64,000 bases of DNA from Humulus lupulus (Eukaryota; Streptophyta; Magnoliopsida; Rosales; Cannabaceae): assembly GCF_963169125.1 (NCBI RefSeq), contig NC_084795.1, positions 138,237,701-138,301,700 of the forward strand, read 5' to 3'. Below the pieces are notes generated by a model. It saw only the letters and a program-made list of their open reading frames with translations, ran no database searches and was not told the origin of the DNA. Shown in pieces: positions 1-12,968 of the stretch (its first letter is position 1; each line of letters opens with the position of its first letter). Position numbers and translations under genes: made by a program.

Positions 1-1560
1 TTCAAACCCTTAACCTCCTCGGAGGGTATTAAAGAACGCTTATCGGTCGCCTTGCAGATGAATCGACTTAGAGCAGCTATCTGACGCATTAAACTTTGTA
101 CATCCTTGTGTTTCCTAAGAGAAGGCATTTCCACCAAAGCCTTTATCTTGTGGGGATTGGCTTCAATTCCTTGGGCGCTGACGATAAATCCCAAGAACTT
201 AACTGAGGCCACACCAAGTGTACACTTATGGGGATTCAACTCCATCCCAAATCGGTGAAGGACCGAAAAAACCTCCGCTATATCTTTCATGTGGTTGGGA
301 GCTATTCTTGACTTTACTAACATGTCATCTACATAGACCTCCATGTTTCTCCCGAGCTAATTTTTAAACATGCGATTCACCAATCGTTGGTAGGTGGCAC
401 CATCATTTTTTAACACGAAGGGCATAACCTTGTAACAATGCACCCCTTTATCGGTGCGAAATATGGTATGCTCCTGGTCCACAACATGCATGAAGATCTG
501 ATTATACTCCGAGTAAACATACACAAAAGACAATAGCTCATACCTGAACGTAGCATCAACCATTTGGTCAATCTTTGGTAAAGGAAAACAATCTTTCAGA
601 CACGCTTTATTTAAGTCTGAGAAGTCTATGTAGGTTCTCCAAGTGCCGTTAGGTTTGGGCACTAAGAGTGGACTCGACAACCACTTCAGATATTGGGCTT
701 CTCGAATGAACCAAATTGAAAGAAGTTTGTCTACTTCTGCTGTTATTACCTCTGCTCATGTAGTTCCTAGCATTCTCCACTTTTGTTGAACCGGGGCGAC
801 ACTCAGATCTATGTTTAAAGGATGGCACATGGTGTTTGGATCAATGCCAGTCATGTAAAATTGTGTCCAAGAAAAGATGTCCAAATTTTCTCCAAGAAAA
901 ATTACTAGGGCTTCTCGGACTTCTGTCACCAAAAAATTTCCCACCTTTGTCATTCTTTTGGGGTTTGAGGGGTCAAGAATAACCTCTCCAACTTCTTCCA
1001 TAAGCTCAATGGCCCTATCCTCTTGAATCCATGGATCTAACTCCTCAGACCCTGACTACTCTCAAACCACCTGGATTTCCATGTCCTCGGGTGACACCTC
1101 TTCTACCACCATGATGGGGTGTTTGAGTGACACGTTGTAGCATTGGCGAGCTTCTTTCTGGTTTCTGTGCATGGTGCCTATCCCTGCCTCAGTGGGAAAC
1201 TTCATGCACAAATGGTGTATTGATGCGACGGCGCTGAACTCCACCAAGGTTGGGTGCCCCAAGATGGCATTGTAAGCGGAAGAGCAGTCTACCACCACAA
1301 AAGTGCAGTATTTGAAAGCTTGGCGAAGGACTTCCCCGAGGGTCACAAGTAAATTAATTTTCCCCATTGGAATGATTCATTCCCCCAAGAACCCATATAA
1401 TGTGGAGGTACACTAGGACAAGTCTCCAATTGTCAACCCAATCTTCTCGAAGGCTGATCTGAACAGAATATTCACTAAACTTCTGTTATCCTCCAAGATC
1501 CGAGCAACCATTTAGTTAGAAATTTGGCTCTCTATGACTAAGGGATCATGAGGGAGGAAG
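1..1560 (-). pseudogene. T1 protease-reverse transcriptase pseudogene
   Basis: One reading frame can be followed from about 1367 to 1 with three in-frame stops. It covers the protease C-terminal part (VVVDCSSAYNAILG), the linker and the RT fingers and palm (LVPKPNGTWRTYIDFSDLNKA). The catalytic YVDD is kept at 335-324. Just before it, a TAG at 357-359 interrupts the frame in MFKN-stop-LGR. Another stop lies just below 756 and a third near 1060. The protease active site, DTGSS in T3, has decayed to a DNRSL-like sequence near 1500. RT would copy element RNA into DNA in the virus-like particle. This copy cannot make a full protein. Confidence 0.85.
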
Positions 1561-1859
1561 TGCACTCTCTGAGCGTCGTCCACCGAGAAGGAGATGACTT
1601 GGTCCGTCATACACGGCATCTGCGCAGGCAACTGAGATAGTGCTAACACTTCATCATCATGGTTTAGTTCTTACGCATACCGATTTTGTGATCCTTTAGA
1701 TGTGCCCCCCAGGTGGGGTCCTTTGGAAATGGTCCCCACATGTTCATTAACAGGGGCAGTCCCTAGGCAAGTTGTTGTTGGACACCTAGTACGTGGACTA
1801 CAACCTGAGGGGGTACCGCTTGTTGTGGAGGTACCGCTGCGGGAGCTTGCATTGTACGA

Positions 1860-3735
1860 GCTCTGACTCTTACGTACTGGTGGAGGTGTCCTAACTTGAT
1901 GAGATTTTCTATCTCATCCTTAACTTGCCGACACTCATAGTGTGGTGCCCCAAATCATTGTGGTAACAACAGGATTTTGTCGAGTCTCTTCTCTCTCAGT
2001 TTCTCCGAATTAGTTGGGGTCTTCGAAAATGAACCTGATGCTCCGTGGTCAGAAATATATTCTCCTGAGTATCAATTAAGTCTGTGTACTCGAATATTGA
2101 GGAGTATACTTCTCGTCAGAAAGCATCCTTGTTCTTTTGGGCTTCTTTCCTTTTGAATTTCCTCCACGCTTGCTACCACTTGGGGCGTCATTGGGTGCAG
2201 AGGATTGGGCTGGAGTAGTTGTCCCAGTACCGAATGCAAGGTTGAATTCACTGTACCCGGTGGGAGCTGGTCCATATCCCGTTGGTGGAATGCTAAAACC
2301 AGTGGTGGGCATGGCACTAATGCCAGCGAGTGAAGTGAACTGTTGGGGCCATGTAAGGCCCACCGGTGGGGGAGCGTAAGGCGAATAAGAATTTTCTAGG
2401 ACCATAGAGTTGGAGACCATCGGAGCTGGGAAAGGGGCCGGTCCTCGAATGCCCCGATCTGGGCGTCCTCCTAGTTGAAATACTCTTGAGCCTGATGAAT
2501 GAAATCGTCCAGCCTATGGCTTCCCATCCATTGGAGGTCATCCCACGGGGGAAAACTAACTCGGATACTGGCTTGTAGGGCCATTAGCTATTGGTCGTCG
2601 TCAACCTGTTTGGTTCTCGCCACTTCCTCCTTGAAAAGTTGGATGTACGCCTTAAGGGTTTTGAGCAGCCCTTGTTTTATATTGGCCAACATGTTGACCT
2701 CGAAGCTTACCTTCTGAGCATCTATGAACTGTCTTTGGAAAGATGAAGAAAGTTGGTGCCAGGAATGGATGGAGCTAGGCTTATGTTTCTTAAACCACTC
2801 GTCGGCTGGTCCCATCAAAGTTAATGGGAAGACGTGGCACTTGGCATCATCGGAGACACAATGGACCGACATCAAGCGGTTAAACTTTGAGAGATGGTTG
2901 GTAGCATCCGTGCTTCCATCATAGGACACGATGGCCGGCATTTTAAATCCCCGTGGCAGTGGGGCTCTCATGATGTGGGGAGCGCACAACTTCCCGTCTT
3001 CATCTTTCAAGTCTGAGTCATGGCCTTGTCTTTAGGCCATCCTATGCATAATCCTTTTCAGACTTTCCAGATCGGATCGTAAAGGATCCGGGCTTTAGTT
3101 GGAATTTTGCGTCGGATGATCCTTCCTACGAGCATTAAGACCTTCTTGGAGGTCTGGCGGAAGTCTTTCTTCAGGATAACCCATTTGAACGACCTTACCC
3201 ATGTAAACGTTAAGTTCATCTCGCAAGTCGGGTGGCATTTGGTGGTGATTGCCATCCTCAGGATATCCCACTTCAGTCTCTCCCTCTGAATTGTCGTAGC
3301 CATTACTGACCGAGATACTTATGCCATGTCTTCAATTGGCGAAGACATTTCTATACGCCCCCGAGTAAGATTTCTCGAAGGGTATTGTGGTGCATTTGGA
3401 ACTGCACCTCTTTGTCGGTCATGATCAGTGGCAGCACACCTAGGCAGCTCTCCTCAGGCTCCTTGGGCATTGTCAGTAGGGTGAGGCCTCAGTACAAAGC
3501 TCCCAAGATTCTTGCCATGTCTTTTCGAGACATGTATGGGCTCGGACGCAGGACGCTCCCTCTTTTTCCCTTGGGTTGCTCCTTCATCAACTTTACCCTT
3601 GCCTTGATATTGTGTCCCAAGTGGAGTTCCAACTCCAGCAGGTTGCACTAGTGGCACGCCTATTGGCAGATCTTCTGCCCTATCCATAAGGTGTTTGGGA
3701 GGAACACCTTCGAGATTCATAGGCGGCACCCCAGC
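1860..3735 (-). pseudogene. T1 gag pseudogene
   Basis: The best preserved piece is 3010-2588, a retrotransposon gag (capsid-like) domain: FKMPAIVSYDGSTDATNHLS near its start, then WFKKHKPSSIHSWHQLSSSF and a conserved LKAYIQLFKEE block. Downstream, 2420-2076 encodes a low-complexity Pro/Gly/Thr linker ending in a basic stretch. The gag C-terminal zinc-like block, CRYHNDYGHDTNEC in T3, is still recognisable at about 1985-1860 through its tail, DEIENLIKLGHLHQYVR. Its first cysteine is gone and it contains a stop. Gag would form the particle. Frameshifts separate the pieces. At the upstream end, codons for GVPPMNLEGVPPKHL abut a foreign LTR at 3736. Confidence 0.75.
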
Positions 3736-6047
3736 TGTAACGCCCTGGTTAGCCAATACCATTACACTGTGTGTTTAAAATAGTTCTTAACTCACTAAGC
3801 AAGTCATTTGGACTTAAATGTGTAATTAAAGACTAAATCAAGGTTAGGTGTTAAAATTTTTGGTCAATGAAGTAATTATTTTTCATTAAAATATTAATAT
3901 ACAGGATCCCAAAAAGTGTTTACAGACTCATAACAAACAAATAAAATACAAATTAGTCATCCTAAGCGGCAAAACAGGGTTCAACCCTAGTTCCTCCCAA
4001 GCTATCCCGGCTGTGGCGGTCGAATAGGCTGCATATGTACACACCACCCCTGAAGCTCTCCAACTCGTGGCTGGTCCAGCTTATCCTTGCTCTTACCTGC
4101 ACCAGAAAGCACCCGTGAGCCAAGGCTCAACAAGAAAACTTAAATCAACAAGTACACATGAGCAATAGTATATAAACAGTAAACTTAAATCGATAAATTC
4201 AATCAGCAACAGGACATAAGCAATAAGCTTTAGCAGTAATAATCTGCTCAATCAAACACATAATCCAATCTCAATAATCAATATAATTAGTTAAGTGCAA
4301 TAAACACTTCTGTTTATTTGTATAACGTTCAGGCCTGGCGCCCTTAGGCTGAGTCCTCTGGTCTTACAGCCGACCTCAACATGCTTAGGCTAAGCTGTGT
4401 TCCGCACACTTGCTGTCGATTTCGATGCCCTTAGGCCAGGCTTTCAGAATAGATATAATCACATATATATTGTACAACACGTAATCATATGTAGCATATA
4501 CAAGCATGCCCTACCAGATATTCTCAAATACAGTTATAGACATATTCTCACATATAGTCATAGTCATACTCATATTTATTAACAGGGGTCCAAGCCCCGA
4601 TCACAACCTGGGTGTAGTTTTCTTACCACGAGTCCTGAGCAGATAGCTTATGGCAATCCCAAGCATGATCCCTATTCCTGAGCCTTAGCAGTATAACCTA
4701 GTCACAAGCAATAACAGTAACCATCAATCACTTAGACTATTTAAGAGTTTCAAGGTGTATTTCTAGCCTTCTAAATCTCGAATTCTACTAAACCAGGTAG
4801 TAGAATCCTTCATGAACCTTTAGGTTTGAGTTCCTAAACTCAAAAACCTTAATTGGCCAATGTTCTCTATTTGAGTCACGGTGCCCCTAGCAAGCGTTGC
4901 GACCCTCTACAAGTCAGAGAGCCTAAGCCCTCATTTCCCTAGACATACGTCGCGGGGCAACCAACCCAGCAACGCGGCGCTAAGGCGGTTTATAGTAGGC
5001 CTCGGAGTTCATGCGGGCTGCGGCGCGAACCCAGAAATTTCAACATTTTCCCTACGTTTTCCTCGAGCCAAACTTATCAAAATCCATCCTAAACAAGAAC
5101 CCAAAACACAATTGAGTCCCAAAATCTCAATATTACACTCATAGCAACACAAACACATAAAAACTCAACCTAAAACCTCATGGAAACCAAGAATTCAGAA
5201 AACTTTAAAAACTTAAAAGCTTTAAAACTCAGAACCTAAAACTTCCAATTACCTATGTTCAGATCAATCCTAGCTACTCCCTTAAGCTTAGAAGCTTCCA
5301 ATTCCACTGAGCTTCAATTTCCCCAGCAATCCTTGCCCCAAAATTCATTAATTTAGTGCTCTTCCCTTTCAATCTTCTAAAGCTTCCACTATGAGAGTGA
5401 GAGAGAGCAAACATGGGAGAGAGTGTGTGTGATCTAAGTGCTTCTGGTGGTTTCTCTAGGTGGCCTAAGGCTATCCTTAACACCAAAAGACCTAAGTACC
5501 CCTAACTCCAAGCCTTACTCTTTAATTCCCCAAGGGTGATACCCTCATTTGCTCCATTTCCCGCTAATCCTCAAATTGCACTATAAATCCCCGATTAATC
5601 TCGACATACCCAAAATAGTCATTAAGTAACTACCTGTTACCCGATAAACCCCGAATACGCACTAAGTTTCCCTAAATACCCCTAGACTCACCCCAAGCTG
5701 GGTATTTAACCCTATTGTGACTATTCCGCTAATCCGCTCACTAGGATCGCCTCGAACCACACATCTCAAATGTATCCCCATAACACTACGGTCTCACTCA
5801 TAACGCATACATAATACAAATATACCATCAACGGATCAAAAATTATAAATATTCCCTAATTTACAAAAATGGGTCTGCATGCATATTTAATACACATAGA
5901 CATGCATAAATATTCATATTACCATATAAATCATTTATACCGCATAGTCGGACATATATCAAATTAATTCCACATATAAATCCAATTATGCCATCTTGGC
6001 ACAGTAATCTAGGCACTCAACCTTAATAGCGAATTCAGGACGTTACA
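3736..6047 (-). mobile_element. LTR A: 3' LTR of a minus-strand chromovirus-like element
   Basis: 2312 bp. On the minus strand it begins TGTAACGTCCTGAATTCGCT at 6047 and ends in AGGGCGTTACA at 3736, so it has TG...CA ends. The same LTR family recurs in the window as copies B, C, D, E and F, with shared blocks. The sequence just above 6047 reads, on the minus strand, as an acidic pol tail and a purine-rich tract, as expected immediately upstream of a 3' LTR. The flanking five bases at 3731-3735 are CCAGC. The matching duplication cannot be checked because the 5' LTR is truncated. It contains a short GC-rich block at about 4890-5035 in an otherwise AT-rich LTR. Confidence 0.8.
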
Positions 6048-6173
6048 ACTATCCCTTCTTTATCGAAATTTTGTCCTCGAAATTTATTCAAACATCTCAG
6101 GATACTAATCCCGGAAATCTAACTATAACTTCAAAGTCAAGTCTTTACCTTGCCATCTCTTTGTAACACCCTC

Positions 6174-7062
6174 TGTTTACCGAGTTTTTCGGAAACGAAT
6201 AACTAACAGAATAATAAAAAGATAAGAACTGTAGAAATACTGAAATGTAACTAAACAAACAGTGTTTTTACGTGGTTCAGGCGTTAACAAGCCCTAGTCC
6301 ACGAGTCGATGTTATTATACTTGGAAAAGGTTACAGTAAGATGGCTGGTGCATAAGAACTTCACACACTCCCAATGTTTCTCTCGGGTTCTCTTGAAGAA
6401 GATGAAGCTAGAGAGATTTTGGTAGAGTTTTTGCTATGTGATCTCTCGGTCCCCCCTCTTCTTGTAAAATGAAGGGGCCTTTATAGCTAGGGTTTCGGAT
6501 TAGGGTTTTTCTCCACGTACATGGGTCTTAATTACACCAGCCATAAATAGGGGATACAATTACTGTAGTCGCATGGCTACAAGACTCTATGTGGATATAT
6601 TTACGTGAAAGTATGGGGAACACACAAAGTCAGCCGTCTCTTCCAAGTTGTCAGCGGAACAGTAGGCGAAAAGGTACCTTTAGGCGTGCTGGGATGTGTG
6701 CGGCTTTGTCCTGACGGGCGTGTCAGGCGGGATCCTGTGTCAGACGGATATCATTCCAAATATGCCCTCTCCCGGACTCGACAGTTCGGTTTTGTTCTGT
6801 GCGAGGCACGGAACTGTTTCCGCGGAGACCACTCGAAGGGCCTCTCCTGGAAGGGGCCTCCCCGAGGGGTATCCTTCGGGAGTCCGGGAGAGTCAACGAG
6901 TTTCCGTGTTATGCTTGCTTGGAAGAGTAATCCGGATATCAAACAGGGGAGGCGAAGCCTTTCTGTCCATCCGCGAGCTCTGGTCACCTACCGTGAAAGA
7001 CATCGATAATTCTGCTTCCCCGAAGTCATCAATCTAAACGCTATCCGGAAACGTGGATAACA
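6174..7062 (-). mobile_element. Solo LTR, 889 bp, with perfect TSD CCCTC
   Basis: The segment begins TGTTTACCGAG and ends GGATAACA (plus strand). It is flanked on both sides by CCCTC (6169-6173 and 7063-7067). On the minus strand it starts TGTTATCC like the T3 LTR, and has a TATA-like CTATAAAGG near 6480 pointing left. It shares the phrase CCCTAGTCCACGAG with the T1 LTR at 22960-23700, so it belongs to the Tat-like LTR group. No internal sequence or second LTR is present. It is best explained by LTR-LTR recombination after insertion into the chromovirus relic. Short open frames inside it at 6605-7037 are not genes. Confidence 0.85.
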
Positions 7063-9330
7063 CCCTCACTAGAGAGACAGTCTTATTCTGTAAGACTTTA
7101 TCTCTTTTATCAAGGATTTCCACTAGCATTTCTTTACACAATAAGTCCCATTGAAATTCCATGGTCTCTTCACCCAATCAGGGGTAGTACTCGACACCTC
7201 TTTCCTTGACATTAGCACCAGTAACACCTTATGAGCCTCTACCTATGCTGGGTTAAGGCTAATCTGTAGGCCCCTGGCCTAATCCTTATTAGGATCTCAT
7301 AAGTCTATCAAATCTAGAGTCGAATTTCTTCTTTCTTTCCTAAACTATCTTATCTTTTTAGTTCAGAATACTCGGAGAAGTACGAAGTCTCCAATCTTGG
7401 AACTCCACATTCCCATATTTAAATTTGCAAACTCTTATGTCCTTTCAATAAAGCAGACACTCTTGCCCTAACAATCCTCAATAACTTCATTGGTTCTCCG
7501 AACCAATTCTGAACCAGAATACTTCATATCCCTCGTTTCATTTTTTGGAATGAGTACTTCTCATTCCCTATCTCACAAAATCTTATTCAGAGTCACTCTA
7601 GTTGTCGACCGACATTCATCATCGTGACAATCCAATCAAGGGAGCATATATGCCTCCATGTCCTAAAAACCTATATATTTGAAGTAAAATGCTTAGAGTC
7701 CGAGTTGTTCCTTCAGGTTGTTAGTTTGTCTGAAGGTAACCAATAACTCCAAATCCCAATCTTATACTCATCGCCCTCTATGACCCTTTTCAGAAATTGG
7801 GAAATAAAGGGTCTCAATCCGACACTATCGACTTCGGTGTCCCATGGAGACGTACGATCTCCTTTCGCATATACTTATCCCTATGATAATTTTCTCACAC
7901 AAACAAAAGTGTGCTATCTTAATATGTTGAGTCACAACTTCTCGCACCCACTCATCTTACCTGCAATCTGAGGTGTTCCACCCTTACGGTCCATGACTAT
8001 AGCCCTCCATACTAACTCCAGGATACCCTACAGTCATAATAGCCTTTCTCGCTTCTAATTATCATCTCTCACTTGCTAAAATATTAGGCAGCGCGCCTCC
8101 CTGGTATACATATTTTAGGTCTTAACACCCATTCAAACTTCCTGGATACAACAATTGTAAGGGGTAGTATAAGACTCATCCAGAATCTCCACCTCAACGC
8201 TAGCATCCATCGAATCACTCATCTGATCCTCATACCTTATCCTATCAATGATGAAATAGTAAGATTCCTAACCATTCCTACAATATCTTCTTTCTGTATT
8301 TCAGTTTTCATAGAGGTATATCTGCCAATTGTCAAACACAAATTCTATACCAATCTCGGTCGTTACCTCACCTGACTTTACTGTAGTCCATTATGAATCA
8401 TACAACTGGCACATACCTTTCTCACTCAAGGTGTCAGCCTCCACATTAGTTTTCTCTAAGTAATAAAGGATTTCATTGTGATTCCTTCACTTGTTCCCAC
8501 TTGTGCCTTTGTCTCATGGTCAACACCCCTATGGGTGAAAAAACACTTTAACGTTCATGCTAGTGTGCGTACTTCTTTTCCATAGGTGTTGTCACCTCAC
8601 CCTAACTGTGGCTATCCGGCATTACTGTCAAATCAAAGTCCCATGTAGAGCATCTATGTTCTTATTCCTTTATCCATTATGAAGCATGAATAATCAGCTT
8701 TTCAATCTACACACGGACACACCCTAGTCCTTGACGCATCGCACTATAACTCCATGTTTTAAGCAAGGACAGTGTCCATCGCACCATCCTCCTGTGTTAG
8801 TCCATCACATGCATATGCTAATACCATGGCATGCTAATCAACCTTTATTTCAACTTTTGAAAATTTGGCACGCAACTATCCATTCAGACAAACGTTAGGT
8901 TCCCACATTACTTCAGTCAAGGATATGGCAATCCTCGAAGATGCTTTAAGTAAAATTTGATGTGTCTTACCGATAGTGCTCCTAACCTCTAAAACGTTCC
9001 TTTATCCAATTGCTTATTGTTTCTATCTTAATTAAATCATACACAATCCCATCATTTCCAAATAATGTGACTTTGAATATCCTTTGGAGAAATCGAAACT
9101 TATCCCTTCTATAACCTTATCGGCAATGCCCGCTTCCTCAACCTCAGTAGTATCAACAAAAATGTTACTCGTATTCTGTTCTTAATAGGAAGTAGTCCCA
9201 AACATTCTCAATTGATCCAAATATGACTTGTCCACACCATTCCTATACTCTCTACTTATTGAATTTACATGGGTCGCTGAAGCATTGGTCAGTTTACGAG
9301 CCTTCAGTGACAATCCATCACATCATACAT
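7063..9330 (-). pseudogene. Unresolved remainder of the chromovirus pol
   Basis: No open frame of useful length and no host gene is visible. By position this should be the RT end, RNase H and integrase of the minus-strand chromovirus. A stretch near 8150-8190 (AGACTCATCCAGAATCTCCA) reappears in the related minus-strand copy E at 56663-56683, which supports common origin. I could not identify a DDE integrase signature here. Confidence 0.45.
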
Positions 9331-9339
9331 GGTGGGAGA

Positions 9340-9640
9340 GTTAATTATTGAAATGTCTCTTTTCTTGATCCTCAGGTGTTAATAACCAGATTAAGGGTCA
9401 ATTCTTGAGAGCATTTTCCTACCTTGCAACTGGGCAAATGAATCATCCAAGGATGGATACATATTCATGACAACTACTTTATTTGGCTATCCATATGCAG
9501 TACACATTCTTGCAGACTTGGCTTTCTTCTTAAAAAATGGTGTTGACATGTCCCATGGTGAGATGCTCCATCTGATCAACCCTCAAGTCCAATATCTTCT
9601 TCGACTGAACCTTTAATTCTTTCTGCTCAGCTAGTGCCAT
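9340..9640 (-). pseudogene. Chromovirus RT palm fragment
   Basis: Translated on the minus strand, about 9535-9345 reads through pieces equivalent to the RT block KKKDGS-RMCIDYRQLNK followed by YPLPRIDDLFDQLQG and DLRSGYHQLRI. Visible residues include RMCTAYG, then a stop, PNKVVV and MYPSLDDSFAQLQGRKMLSRID. Two further stops follow, in the RSGYHQ block, then LRIKKRDISI. The stops and missing catalytic IDD segment show it is dead. The order gag then RT on the minus strand matches the LTR A orientation. Confidence 0.65.
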
Positions 9641-10229
9641 TTTTCATGATGTCTCTGATACCAGTTCTATCCCTACCTTAATCCCATATCACACTTAATT
9701 CCTTAACGCGACAGCGATCCCAGCGAATCCTTGTAAACCCATCTGAAACCTCACTGGCTGATCCAGTTTTCATCTGGTCTAACTGATATAACCTTATTGG
9801 TACCTACCACAATAGCTAGGCATCCCGTAAATGCAACCGAGTCCTGCCCTTTTAAACTCAGAAGTCACCATCCTTTCTTACAATCCATGGCTGTCCCTTA
9901 TTTGGCAGACTAATGCATACTTAGGATCATATCAAAATTCCCATATAACCAGCTCAATCAATTATTACTACTAACTTTCTGCCAGTAATACTCTGATCCA
10001 TCGCATGGAAATTACCAATTTTCCCTAGCAGACACTAAAATCTCAAGCCCTATAACGTAACAATCATATATCATGTGCCACATATCTATGTCTCCTCTAA
10101 GAGATACGTAGTACCAGACTCATTCAGCATAATATAAAAGATTGGGAACTAGAAAGCTAACCTGCCACCTCTGAGAAACCAGCCTCAGGCTCTGACTGCG
10201 TCTAGATGGTCACTCAAGCTGGGGTCGAG

Positions 10230-11130
10230 CTATCTGTACTCCTTTGTTTTTCAATCTTCAATTTTGGGCAATCCTTCTTGATGTGCCCAATTATTCCACA
10301 TAGAAAACATGCATTTTCTTGGCATTCTCCCAGATGGTGTCTCCTGCACCTGGCGCATACTGGATAACTTCTCCAGACTTCATTGTCGCCCTAGCGGCCA
10401 CACTGAGTACTATGACCCCTCCTGTTAGGACTAGGAATAGTAGAATTGTCAGGGGTCTTTCTTTTCTGGTTACTAGGGCCTCTGCCCCTACCTGATCCCA
10501 TAAATGAGGGCACCATTGCTTGAGCTTCCTTCCCTACGACACTCACTCCATGTCTCATCTCCAACATCCTCTATAGCAAGGGCCCTCCCTATTGCCTGAG
10601 CATAGGTAGAAATCTCATGTACTAGAGCAATCTTAATTCTCTGGGCTACCCCAGAGTTCAACCCTTGAATGATCATTACTTCCAGGCCACATCTATTGGT
10701 ACCAAATCAAAAGCGAATTTGGCCAACCCATCAAATTCATTAACATATTCTGTCACCATCTTTATACCCTGAACCAAGTTCATATACTCATTGGTCTTCG
10801 CAATTCAAACTGTGTCATAGTAGTACCTCTCATTGAACAATTGTCTGAACTCCTCCCAACCCATCATGACAACGTTCCAGGTCTAGGATACCACTTCCCA
10901 CCACGTTCGGGCATCTTCCCGCAGCATGTACGTGGCACAAGCCACTCTATCATTGCCTACAACTCCCATATAGTCAAGGATTGGAGCTAATGATGCCATT
11001 CATTGTTCAGCTCTGAATGGATCCAATCCTCCCTTGAAAACTGGAGGATAATGCTTCTGGAATCTTTCATACAGTAGTTCCCATCTGTTCCCACCCTCAG
11101 GTTAAGCTGAAACTGGTGCCATTATTATCA
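10230..11130 (-). pseudogene. Chromovirus gag pseudogene with CCHC zinc knuckle
   Basis: Minus-strand gag relic. Near the start it encodes a segment like NRWELLYERFQKHYPPVF, then RVACATYMLREDART. That block also occurs in the plus-strand gag at 55926-56651. The knuckle CFLCGIIGHIKKDC (C-X2-C-X4-H-X4-C) is intact at about 10310-10268. Several stops occur where Trp or Arg codons are expected, for example in EQ-stop-M. Gag would package element RNA. The longest open piece is only 10676-10488. Confidence 0.75.
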
Positions 11131-12159
11131 AAACATACGGAGCAGCGTTCCTTGACGGAACCTTCTATCTCAACCACCTAATATCTTCCTCCTGATTTTG
11201 CAATCTTGCTTGCATGCTAGCAAACATTTGCTACCAATTCCAGGGGCAGATGGAGGGTTCTGGCCCTGACTATCATCCGCAACCCCGATATTAACCATGC
11301 ATGGTCCAATTGACTACCTTGGATACATAATTTCTGAATCTGTCTGCAGTCAATGACTTTACCTATCAAACATGATATTCATAGCCAGAACTATTCCACG
11401 AGCAGGGCCAAACAACATAATAGCCACATACAATATGCATACCAAGACACAAGTCTGTAACGTTCATGTGTCAATTATCAGTCCTTACTCCCACAAAATA
11501 CATGTGTCAATTATACATCACGCTCCCTATTCTAGCATGCAAACAAGGCACATATGTTCAATTTAAACAATTAAGCTGCAACGACCCAAAATCACTAATA
11601 TGGCTTAAGGGCCTTGATTATTGTGCCGGGAGGGCATAATTGGTTTATGTGTGAATTTATTGATTTAATGCATGATTATATGGTAAGCATGCTCGAATGG
11701 TTATATAAATGTTAATGTAATTATATGCTTTAATTGTGAGAACCACATTATTATGTGGGTAAATCTGCAGCAAGTGACTTGAGGCGATCCTAGGGAGCTA
11801 GATAGTGAGAAAGTCACAACGGGGCTAAATATTTGACTTTGGACAAGTCAAGGGGTATTTCAGGTATTGGATGGTTATTTAGATTATCGGGTTATGAAAA
11901 TAAATAATTGGAGATATATTTGAGGTTAGGAACACTACACCAAACACCTCTTTCCATAACACAAGAAGATAAGACTATTTAAAAAGTATTATAGTAAGGA
12001 TGGTTAAAAAGTGCTAAAGTCCAAAACCAAATGAAAAAAAGGTGGCACCTTTAGTAACTCCCGCTAAATTGAAATAGCAGGCTTTTGGTCTGACTATAAT
12101 ATAGTCTCTCTCTACTTTTTTCACATGTAAAATAAAATAAAATAAAGAAGAAAGAAACC

Positions 12160-12635
12160 TTTCTCCCACCTGATCCTTATACTTTCCTTTCTCCCTCTCT
12201 CTATATCCTTTCTCTATAGCAAGGTTTGGGTTTTCAGGGAAGGAGATACCAGATCTTCTTTCCCTATTTTAATACATATTTTCTTTGCTATAAACCCTCG
12301 TATATGGTCATTTCTTTTTCCACTGAACTGAAAATTTTATTTATTTATTTTTCTGGTTTGCTTTTTTTTTTTTTTTTTTTGTTGGAGTTTCGCTGTATGC
12401 GAGATCGATATTTGATTTTTTTTCTTTTATTTTATTTTTAATTTTTTTGGTTGGTTCCCTTCAGGTTCAAGAAACAAGATGTGCATTTGTTTGTGAAGGC
12501 TAGGCGCTGGCTCTAGGAGATTTTTGGGACATTGGGGCGGTTGAAAATGGAGGGTTGACATTGGCTCTTTGTTTGGGTGAATCAGGGTTCGATTTCTTTT
12601 AGGTTTTTCTTTTTGGGTAGGAGGGTTTGGTTGAG
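12160..12635 (+). other. Probable captured 5' UTR/promoter-proximal DNA of the PWWP gene
   Basis: Pyrimidine-rich and T-rich sequence (CTCTCTCTATATCC, long T runs at 12362-12380 and 12418-12447) leads directly to the ATG of the PWWP exon. This is typical of a plant 5' UTR. The exact start of transcription cannot be told. Confidence 0.4.
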
Positions 12636-12826
12636 ATGGGAAGCGCCAGTGAGACCAGTAACAAGGGCATTGACCCGTCGGTAGGCGGGTTGGTTTGGGT
12701 CCGCCGCAGAAACGGGTCATGGTGGCCCGGTAGGATAATCGGTCTCGATGAGTTGTCTGAGAGTTGCTTAGTTTCGCCAAGATCGGGTACCCCTGTAAAG
12801 CTTTTGGGTCGCGAGGACGCAAGCAT
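12636..12826 (+). pseudogene. Captured first exon of a PWWP-domain protein gene
   Basis: The ATG at 12636 opens 63 codons plus two bases. The protein reads MGSASETSNKGIDPSVGG and then VWVRRRNGSWWPGRI. The WWPG core of a PWWP (chromatin-reader, Tudor-like) domain starts about residue 29, followed by SPRSGTPVKLLGREDAS. Plant PWWP/Tudor-superfamily proteins of the type known in Arabidopsis begin this way. It stops exactly at a strong splice donor, GCAT|GTAAGTG at 12826/12827. The rest of the gene is absent: downstream comes unrelated GC-rich repeat DNA. So this is one exon plus a little intron of a host gene copied into the CACTA element. It could at most give a truncated peptide or an antisense/siRNA source. 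Confidence 0.75.
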
Positions 12827-12968
12827 GTAAGTGCTCTCATCTTTTTTTTTTAGTTGGGTTCGTTTTCTCTAATTTTTTCTGCTAGGCCCGAACGACGACG
12901 GCAGGGGCTCGGGGAATGGTGGTTGACGGCGGCAAGGGGGTCGGGGTCGGGCTATTCGACGGCAGGGG

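Larger units (their letters stand above)
1..3735 (-). mobile_element. T1: 3' part of a degenerate Tat-like Ty3/gypsy element
   Basis: Read on the minus strand this is a Ty3/gypsy gag-protease-RT region running off the left edge of the window. Gag lies at about 3735-1860, a degenerate protease near 1440-1520 and RT at about 700-1. Its sequence is close to the better preserved T2 and T3, which carry the Tat-type double RNase H. At 3736 it is cut by the end of a chromovirus-type LTR in the same orientation. Its missing gag N-terminus, primer site and 5' LTR are probably those at 22535-23700. That pairing is inferred from order, orientation and the gag boundary. The 3' half and 3' LTR are outside the window. 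Confidence 0.85.
6048..11576 (-). mobile_element. Degenerate chromovirus-like internal region (gag-pol relic)
   Basis: Minus-strand internal region belonging to LTR A. It ends next to the LTR with a purine-rich tract, AAAGAAGGGATAG on the minus strand at 6049-6064. Recognisable coding pieces are gag with a CCHC knuckle (11130-10230) and the RT palm (9640-9340). The RNase H and integrase portions expected between about 9300 and 6065 are too mutated for me to place. A solo LTR occupies 6174-7062. Above 11576 the element resumes at 22383 on the far side of solo LTR B. Long LTRs plus an initiator-Met primer site suggest a Del/Tekay-type chromovirus. The clade is an inference. Confidence 0.75.

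Noticed and set aside
4397..5486. Short open frames in LTR A
   Set aside because: They are within an LTR and not conserved in copies B to F.
6605..7037. Overlapping open frames of 113 and 134 codons
   Set aside because: They lie wholly inside a solo LTR with a perfect target duplication and have no family likeness.
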